Part shown: positions 58,692-64,000 of the stretch, piece after piece
Position numbering within the stretch: position 1 is the first letter of the stretch
How the letters are laid out: each line of letters opens with the position of its first letter
DNA from: Adlercreutzia mucosicola DSM 19490
GTDB lineage: Bacteria; Actinomycetota; Coriobacteriia; Coriobacteriales; Eggerthellaceae
NCBI RefSeq assembly: GCF_000422625.1
Contig: NZ_AUGK01000011.1
Coordinates: forward strand, 1 to 64,000
Length of the DNA stretch: 64,000 nt
Reading direction: 5' to 3'
The notes under the pieces: model-generated
The model's database searches: none
What the model was told of the DNA's origin: nothing
The model's input: only the letters and a program-made list of their open reading frames with translations
Position numbers and translations under genes: made by a program

Positions 58692-60194
58692 TCAGCATCC
58701 TCCTATTCCATCGCGGACGCGATAGCTCACCGCCTCGGCGAGGTGATCGCAGTCCACCGTCTCCGATTCGTCCATGTCGGCAATGGTGCGCGCTACCCCC
58801 ACCACGCGGGCGATGGCCCGGCCGCTCATGGCATGCAGCTCGGCCACCGACACGAGGAACGCCTGGGCCTCGTCGGTCACTCGATGCCGCTCGGCAAGGC
58901 TCCCCTCGCTCCCGGACGTCTTCCGACGGCGCCGTCGAGCGAAGGCCCGGGCGCGCATCACCCCTTCTCGCAAGGTTGCCGAGTCGGCCCCCTTCTGGGA
59001 GGACAGCACCTCGGCCGGCGGCGTACGGCGCACGTCCAGGTGCAAGTCGATGCGGTCAATGAGCGGGCCGCCTATGCGGTTCTGGTAGGTGCGGATCTGC
59101 GGGACCGTGCAGGTACAGTCGTGATCGGGGTCGCCGTAGTAGCCGCAGGGACAGGGATTGGCCGCCGCGACCAGCATGAAGCGCGCGGGAAAGACCACGT
59201 TCCCGTCGGCCCGCGTCAGCGTGACCGTTCCCGACTCCAGCGGTTGGCGAATGCCCTGCAGCACCGACGATCGGAACTCCGGGAGCTCATCTAAGAAGAG
59301 GACGCCCTGGTGGGCCAGGGATATCTCCCCCGGGCGGATGGGACTGCCTCCGCCCACAAGGCCAGCGAGCGACGCGCTGTGATGGGGGCTGCGGAAAGGC
59401 CGCACACCCGCGATGACCGATTCGATAGACTCGCCGGCCACCGAGTGCACCACCGCCGCCTCCAGCGCCTCGTCGGCCGACAGGGGCGGCAAGATAGAGG
59501 GCATCCGCGAGGCGAGCATGGTCTTGCCCGAGCCGGGCGGCCCCATCATGAGCAGTCCATGGCCTCCGGCCGCGGCCACCTGGAAGGCGCGCTTGGCCAC
59601 GTCATGGCCCGACACCTCGCCGTAGTCGGGGCCACCCGCGCGAGAGCTGACGCGCCGCGGGCAGTGGCGCTCCTCGAGACAGGCCGCCGCACCACCCTCG
59701 CGGCTCGCAGCCTCGATATGGTCCATGGCGAATACGCGCAGATCACTCAGGGGAAGCGGATCGCCCTCGGCGGCGCACACGAAATCGAGACCGAGGGAAC
59801 GGGCGCAGATAGCGCAGGCCAGAGTGCCGCGCACGGCGCGGACCCGGCCGTCCAGGGCCAGCTCGCCCACATAGAGCGTATCGCGCACCCAAGCCGGATC
59901 AATCTGCTGGCTGGCTGCCAGAATGCCCAGGGCGATGGGCAGATCGAAGCCCGATCCCGTCTTCTTCAAACTGCTGGGGGCCAAATTGACCACGATCTTC
60001 TCGTCGGGCATGGTGAATCCCCCGGCCCGCAGGGCCGCCCGCACGCGCTCGCGGGCCTCTTGGATAGCCGCATCGGGCATCCCCACGATGGAGATGCCGG
60101 GCAGGCCGCCCGACACCACCACCTCGACCGTCACAGGAACCACGTCCACACCGCGCACTGTCGCGCTCATCACCGCGCACTGTCCGAACTTCAT
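58692..60194 (-). CDS. comM: Mg-chelatase-like ATPase ComM/YifB
   Basis: A 500-residue protein of the ComM/YifB family. The N-terminal Lon-like fold (about 1-170) is followed by the AAA+ domain with MMGPPGSGKTMLASRM (about 218) and LFLDELPEF as Walker B. The C-terminal part is the Mg_chelatase C domain. ComM promotes branch migration of DNA taken up. The start at 60194 lies four bases after yraN. Confidence 0.93.
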   Translation of the reverse strand: MKFGQCAVMSATVRGVDVVPVTVEVVVSGGLPGISIVGMPDAAIQEARERVRAALRAGGFTMPDEKIVVNLAPSSLKKTGSGFDLPIALGILAASQQIDPAWVRDTLYVGELALDGRVRAVRGTLACAICARSLGLDFVCAAEGDPLPLSDLRVFAMDHIEAASREGGAAACLEERHCPRRVSSRAGGPDYGEVSGHDVAKRAFQVAAAGGHGLLMMGPPGSGKTMLASRMPSILPPLSADEALEAAVVHSVAGESIESVIAGVRPFRSPHHSASLAGLVGGGSPIRPGEISLAHQGVLFLDELPEFRSSVLQGIRQPLESGTVTLTRADGNVVFPARFMLVAAANPCPCGYYGDPDHDCTCTVPQIRTYQNRIGGPLIDRIDLHLDVRRTPPAEVLSSQKGADSATLREGVMRARAFARRRRRKTSGSEGSLAERHRVTDEAQAFLVSVAELHAMSGRAIARVVGVARTIADMDESETVDCDHLAEAVSYRVRDGIGGC

Positions 60195-60198
60195 GGCG

Positions 60199-60732
60199 CT
60201 AGTTCCCCGTGAACGCGGCGATGTGGTGGCGGATGAAGGCGCGGTCCTCCGGCAGCACCACGATGGACACGATGTCGAAGCGCACCGTCGTCTCGCCGGG
60301 AACATGGTCCTGGAGATAGGCCAGGGCGACGCGCTCGTACCGCTCGCGCTTGGATGCGCTCACCGCCTCGGCGGGAAAGCCCTTCTGGTTCCCGCGCCTC
60401 GTCTTGACCTCGATAAAGGCCAGTATCCCGCCGCGTACGGCGATGATATCGGCCTCTCCGGCGAAGCAAGTCCAGTTGCGCTCCAGAATGGTATAGCCCC
60501 GCTGTTCGAGAAAGTGGGCCGCCGCCTCCTCGCCGCGAGCTCCCAAGGCCCGATTCCGCTTCCCTTGGCCCTCGCGCCGCCCTCCGCCGGACCGACGGCC
60601 GCGCCGCCGATCCCCGCCGGGCTTCCGATCGCCCGAGGCCGCCTTGCGCTTGGGCTTGGGCTTCTTCTCGGCCACGGCCGAGCCGCCGCCCTTCGGCGCC
60701 GCGCCCTTGTCTGTTTGATTGCGCTCGTCCAT
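60199..60732 (-). CDS. yraN: YraN family endonuclease-like protein (UPF0102)
   Basis: A 177-residue protein. Residues about 62-177 form the UPF0102 core: LGARGEEAAAHFLEQRGY, ERNWTCFAGEADIIAVRGG and FIEVKTRRG (Asp and Glu-x-Lys of a PD-(D/E)XK fold). The first 60 residues are very basic and low-complexity, an unusual extension. AAAGGAG precedes the ATG. The order rnhB-yraN-comM-dprA is conserved in many bacteria. Confidence 0.88.
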   Translation of the reverse strand: MDERNQTDKGAAPKGGGSAVAEKKPKPKRKAASGDRKPGGDRRRGRRSGGGRREGQGKRNRALGARGEEAAAHFLEQRGYTILERNWTCFAGEADIIAVRGGILAFIEVKTRRGNQKGFPAEAVSASKRERYERVALAYLQDHVPGETTVRFDIVSIVVLPEDRAFIRHHIAAFTGN

Positions 60733-60914
60733 CACCGCTGCTCCTTTCTTCGGATAGGAGCAGCCTACACGGCCGCAACCGCAGTATCGTCTCGGGAATG
60801 ACCGCCCAAGCGCCGTCCCCGCCTCGCCCGAAAGTCGCCGCGCAACCGTCGCAGAACCGTACCATCGCACCCCCGAAAGCCGTCCGTCGGCCGTCGGCGC
60901 GCCGCACTATCCCG

Positions 60915-61703
60915 CTAGAACAGGCTTTCCTGCGTGAATGTCGTGCAAAAGCTGCGACGATGGATGGGCGTGAGCCCCAGGGTGCGGATGGCCTCGCCAT
61001 GGCCCTCCGAGCCGTAGCCCTTGTTCGAGGCGAACCCGTAACCGGGGTACTGGGCGTCGTATTCTTCCATCAAGTGGTCGCGAGCCACCTTGGCCACGAT
61101 CGATGCCGCAGCGATGGAGGCGCACTTCCCATCGCCCTTCACCACGTTCACCTCCCGCGGGTCAAGACGCAGCGGGTTGCCGTCCAGCAGCACCACGTCC
61201 ACCGCGACCCCCGCTTCCTCGATGGCGCGTATGGCCCGCCCGAACGCCGAGCGCAGCGCCGCCGTCATGCCCACGCGATCGATCTCGTCGGCCTCCACGT
61301 ACTGCACCGTCCAGGCCCGGGCGCTCACGCGCACCGTTTCCGCGATCTGCTCGCGCACCTCGGGCGCCACCTGCTTCGAGTCGTTCAGCCCCGCGATGGG
61401 CTCCTCGCCCAGCACCACGCCGCCCACGGCCAAGGGACCGGCCAAGGGCCCGCGCCCCACCTCGTCCAGACCGAGCACCACCTGCCCGCCTCGCTCGGCG
61501 GCCAGGGCCTGCTCGAAGGCGTACATGGCCGCCAGTCGAGCGGCCTCGGCCGCCTCGGCCTCGAGGCGGCGGCGCGCCACTTCCACGGCCTGGCGCACAC
61601 CCTTGCGCGTGTCGGCCACCAGCGAGCGCTCCAGCACGGCGAACTCATCGGCCGTGGCCGCTTGCAGCTTGCATCGAATTTCAGGGACCGTCAGGTCAAT
61701 CAC
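60915..61703 (-). CDS. rnhB: ribonuclease HII
   Basis: A 262-residue RNase H2 that removes RNA from RNA-DNA hybrids. VLGLDEVGRGPLAGPLAVG (about 76-94) holds the DEXGXG motif, and VVLLDGNPLR and KGDGKCASIAAASIVAKV-type residues complete the metal site. The N-terminal 70 residues are helical, as in Gram-positive RnhB. The start is GTG after GAGGAGA. It lies 107 bases after rplS, beyond a terminator. Confidence 0.95.
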   Translation of the reverse strand: MIDLTVPEIRCKLQAATADEFAVLERSLVADTRKGVRQAVEVARRRLEAEAAEAARLAAMYAFEQALAAERGGQVVLGLDEVGRGPLAGPLAVGGVVLGEEPIAGLNDSKQVAPEVREQIAETVRVSARAWTVQYVEADEIDRVGMTAALRSAFGRAIRAIEEAGVAVDVVLLDGNPLRLDPREVNVVKGDGKCASIAAASIVAKVARDHLMEEYDAQYPGYGFASNKGYGSEGHGEAIRTLGLTPIHRRSFCTTFTQESLF

Positions 61704-61760
61704 CGCGCTCTCCTCTCGCCCTTGACGGCGGCGCCCCGCCATCCAGGCCAGGGCGCATTC

Positions 61761-61789
61761 AAGAAAAAGGGCCCCCGAAGGAGCCCTTT
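61761..61789 (-). terminator. terminator after rplS
   Basis: AAAGGGCCCC and GGAGCCCTTT form a stem with the loop CGAA. On the minus strand it is followed by TTTTTCTT. It may allow read-through to rnhB. Confidence 0.82.
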
Positions 61790-61810
61790 GCAATACATGG
61801 AAGATAAGGC

Positions 61811-62158
61811 CTAGCGGAACGCCTTCTCCTTGATCTTGGCGGCCTTGCCCACCTTGTTGCGCAGGTAGTACAGCTTGGCGCGACGCACGTCGCCGCGACG
61901 AGTCACCTCGATCTTCTCGATCTTCGGGGAATGCACCGGGAAGGTACGCTCGACGCCGATGGAGAAGCTGATCTTGCGCACGGTGAAGGTCTCGCGGACC
62001 GACGCGCCCTGGCGGCGGATGACGTCGCCCTGGAACACCTGGATACGCTCACGGTTACCCTCGGTGATGCGGTAGTGGACCTTAACGTTGTCGCCCACGT
62101 TGAACTCGGGGAGGTCCTGCTTGATCTGCTGCTGTTCGATAGCGCGAATGATATCCAT
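61811..62158 (-). CDS. rplS: 50S ribosomal protein L19
   Basis: A 115-residue ribosomal protein. It begins [11 protein letters not shown] and has [43 protein letters not shown] and RAKLYYLRN, all typical of L19. Two in-frame ATG codons lie six bases apart; the second is used because AGGAA lies six bases before it. A good promoter lies upstream. Confidence 0.97.
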   Translation of the reverse strand: MDIIRAIEQQQIKQDLPEFNVGDNVKVHYRITEGNRERIQVFQGDVIRRQGASVRETFTVRKISFSIGVERTFPVHSPKIEKIEVTRRGDVRRAKLYYLRNKVGKAAKIKEKAFR

Positions 62159-62222
62159 TGCCATTTCCTACTCTATACTTCCAGTGGTCTTGCGATTCAT
62201 CTTGTTATGGACGCGATTTGAC

Positions 62223-62251
62223 AGTATATCGCCCCGACCGTCCCCGCGCAA
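62223..62251 (-). promoter_or_regulatory. promoter of rplS
   Basis: TTGCGC and TATACT on the minus strand are 17 bases apart. The leader would be about 58 bases long. Confidence 0.6.
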
Positions 62252-62327
62252 GGAAAAATTCCGCTCCGCTCCGTGAAAATTCACGAGAGCGACCGGAAAC
62301 CCCCGCGCGCCGTGCGGACCATACCGT

Positions 62328-63272
62328 TTAGGCGCGCTCGGCCGCCGTTTCCTCCACGATGACGAACTCGTCGTCGCCTTCCGTCTCCTGGGCCACGAGC
62401 ATCTGCTCGAACATGGATGCGGTCTGGGAGAAGTCGCTCGGCAGCACCACGGTGGACTGGCGGCCGTTGCGGGCGAACTCGCTCATCATGTCGGTCCACT
62501 GGGTGAAGATGAACAGCTGGTTGGCCTCGGCCGCCGACACGCCCGAGCTCTTGATGACCGCGAGCGATTCGGAGATGCCGTCGGCGATGGCCTTGCGCTG
62601 GGCGGCGATGCCGCGGCCGGCCTGCTCCATGGCCTCGGCGCGGGCCCGGGCCTCGGTGACCACCTTGATGCGCTCGGCCTCGGCCAGCGACTGGGCCGCC
62701 TCCTTCTCGCGCTGGGCGGAGTTGATGCGGTTCATGGACTGCTCCACGTCGGCGGGCAGATCAATGGCGGTGATCAGCGTGCTCACCACGTCGTAACCGT
62801 AGGCCACCATGAGCCCCGACACCGTCTGGTTCACATCGGTGGCGATGGAGTCCTTCTTGTCGAACACCTCGTCGAGGGTGTACTGCGGCACGCTGGAGCG
62901 CAAAGCGTCGATGAGGTAGGAGCGCATCTGGGCCGTGGGGTTGGCCAGCATGTAGTAGCTGCGCCACACGCCCGAGGGCTGTCCCTGGGCGGCCGGCTGG
63001 GCGCTCACGCGGTACTGGGCGGCGATGGCCATGGTCACCGTCACGTTGTCGCGGGTCTTCGCGTCGATGGTGAACTGCTCCTGGCGCGTGCGCATGTCCA
63101 CCTTGGCGGCGATGGTCTCGAAGAACGGGATCTTGATGTTCAGGCCCGCGCCCACGGTGCGGTTGAACTTGCCGAGCCGCTCGATGATGTAGACGTTCTG
63201 CTGCGGCACGATGAAGAAGATCTGCGGCGCCAGCAGCACGAGCAGCACGATGACGATGCCGAGGACGATCAT
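62328..63272 (-). CDS. SPFH/band 7 membrane protein (stomatin-like)
   Basis: A 314-residue protein with one N-terminal membrane segment (about 2-20), then the band 7 domain (QQNVYIIERLGKFNRTVGAG and PFFETIAAKVDMR). A helical stretch (about 180-240, EKEAAQSLAEAERIK) is followed by a short acidic tail. Such proteins form membrane rings that organise proteases or lipids. The start at 63272 has AAAGGGA upstream. A TATACT -10 lies at 63317-63322. The partner is not visible nearby. Confidence 0.92.
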   Translation of the reverse strand: MIVLGIVIVLLVLLAPQIFFIVPQQNVYIIERLGKFNRTVGAGLNIKIPFFETIAAKVDMRTRQEQFTIDAKTRDNVTVTMAIAAQYRVSAQPAAQGQPSGVWRSYYMLANPTAQMRSYLIDALRSSVPQYTLDEVFDKKDSIATDVNQTVSGLMVAYGYDVVSTLITAIDLPADVEQSMNRINSAQREKEAAQSLAEAERIKVVTEARARAEAMEQAGRGIAAQRKAIADGISESLAVIKSSGVSAAEANQLFIFTQWTDMMSEFARNGRQSTVVLPSDFSQTASMFEQMLVAQETEGDDEFVIVEETAAERA

Positions 63273-63316
63273 GGGGATTCCCTTTCTCTCAGTTGCGCGG
63301 TGAGGATATTGGTGGC

Positions 63317-63322
63317 AGTATA
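63317..63322 (-). promoter_or_regulatory. -10 element of the SPFH gene
   Basis: TATACT on the minus strand, within the 80-base gap to the divergent cysteine hydrolase gene. It lies in the near-palindrome CAGTATACCACTG. Confidence 0.45.
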
Positions 63323-63352
63323 CCACTGCGAGTATCAGGAGAAGGAGTTCCC

Positions 63353-64000
63353 ATGACCGACGCCGCCCGCACCGCGCTGATCCTCATCGACATGCAGCTG
63401 GGATTCATCGACCCCGCCTCGCCTCTGTGCATAGCCGGTGCCGCCGCCACGGTCTCCGCCTGCGAGCGCGCGCTTGCCGCCGCACGGAACCACGGGCTGG
63501 CCGTCTACCATGTGCGCCGGGAGTACGCCGCCGACGGCAGCGACGTGGAAGCGGTGCGCCACAGGGTGCGGGCGGAAGGCGGCCGACCGCTGTCGGCCGC
63601 GTGGCCCGAGAGCCTCGCCTGCCCGCCGGAGCTGGCGCCGCGCGAGGGCGAGCCCGTCATCGTGAAGCCGAGCTGGTCGGCCTTCTTCGGCACCGATCTG
63701 CACGAGCGCTTGCAGGCGCGTGGCATCGGCACCATCGTGCTCGCGGGCACCACGACGCCCAACTGCGTGCGCTCGACGGCCTACGACGGGATGGCGCTCG
63801 GCTACAACGTGGCCGTGCTCGCCGACGCCACCTCGTCGCGCACACCGGAGGTGCAGCAGGCGAACCTGGAAGATATGGCCTACGTCGGGGTGCAGATTCT
63901 GACCGCCGACGAACTGGCAGCCACGGGAACGGCGAGCCTTGAGGACATCGAAGGCACCGCAAGCGCCTCTTCCCCCGCCCGGCAGACCGCGACCGCGGCC
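63353..64000 (+). CDS. isochorismatase-family cysteine hydrolase (cut by window end)
   Basis: At least 216 residues are visible with no stop. ALILIDMQLGFID carries the catalytic Asp (13), IVKPSWSAFFGTDL the Lys, and TTTPNCVRSTAYDG the nucleophilic Cys. Together they give the Asp-Lys-Cys triad of the family. It hydrolyses an amide or related bond; nicotinamidase-, N-carbamoyl- or similar activity cannot be told apart. GAAGGAG lies just before the ATG. The C-terminal tail beyond about residue 185 is Ala/Ser/Thr-rich. It is divergent from the SPFH gene. Confidence 0.87.
   Translation, partial: MTDAARTALILIDMQLGFIDPASPLCIAGAAATVSACERALAAARNHGLAVYHVRREYAADGSDVEAVRHRVRAEGGRPLSAAWPESLACPPELAPREGEPVIVKPSWSAFFGTDLHERLQARGIGTIVLAGTTTPNCVRSTAYDGMALGYNVAVLADATSSRTPEVQQANLEDMAYVGVQILTADELAATGTASLEDIEGTASASSPARQTATAA

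Overview
This is a high-G+C chromosomal window. Most genes read on the minus strand, and the gene set fits a gut anaerobe of the Coriobacteriia, most likely Eggerthellaceae. The reasons are a transporter-like LuxR regulator next to an MFS permease, many acyl-CoA enzymes with fixABCX, SOS-type sites of the form GAAC-N4-GTTC, and DnaA-type boxes of the form TTGTCCACA. The species cannot be named from the sequence alone.

Positions 1-337 hold the 3' end of an IS3-family element. Positions 382-21438 form a catabolic or respiratory island built around CoA thioesters. Its parts are an acyl-CoA dehydrogenase with a BaiCD/FadH-like flavin oxidoreductase (minus), a TetR regulator and a second acyl-CoA dehydrogenase (plus), fixABCX (minus), and a CaiD-like crotonase (plus). 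An eight-gene minus-strand operon then runs MFS, esterase, caiA, caiB, caiC, MaoC hydratase, MFS, metallo-beta-lactamase-fold hydrolase. A divergent LuxR-type regulator closes the island. CaiA, CaiB, CaiC and FixABCX resemble the E. coli carnitine proteins closely, but no CaiT-type betaine transporter is present and an esterase and extra oxidoreductases are added. I infer a system that imports or releases an organic acid, loads it onto CoA, and reduces the enoyl-CoA with electrons carried by FixABCX. The substrate is unknown.

Positions 22906-23472 are a gene-free stretch rich in palindromes. Then come an acyl-CoA ligase with its XRE-cupin regulator, leuA, serA-serC, a small glutaredoxin and a dimethylargininase. 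A 30-bp inverted repeat carrying two DnaA-type boxes lies between serC and the glutaredoxin gene.

Positions 31986-47593 are rich in DNA repair and small accessory genes: addBA with a third small cistron, a Sel1-like/HIRAN gene pair, a Lys/Cys-rich mini-protein, a DUF2130 protein, an ECF sigma factor coupled to a membrane-anchored beta-propeller protein, a Y-family polymerase with a YolD-like partner, and an AlkD-like protein. Positions 47701-57658 hold a 100-bp palindrome, gdhA, a membrane-anchored unknown, uvrA, an MFS permease, a 32-residue membrane protein, xerC and trmFO. Positions 57740-64000 continue the housekeeping series dprA, comM, yraN, rnhB, rplS, then an SPFH protein and a cysteine hydrolase cut by the window end. 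Near-identical SOS-type sites precede uvrA and the Y-family polymerase. I saw no rRNA, tRNA or CRISPR array.
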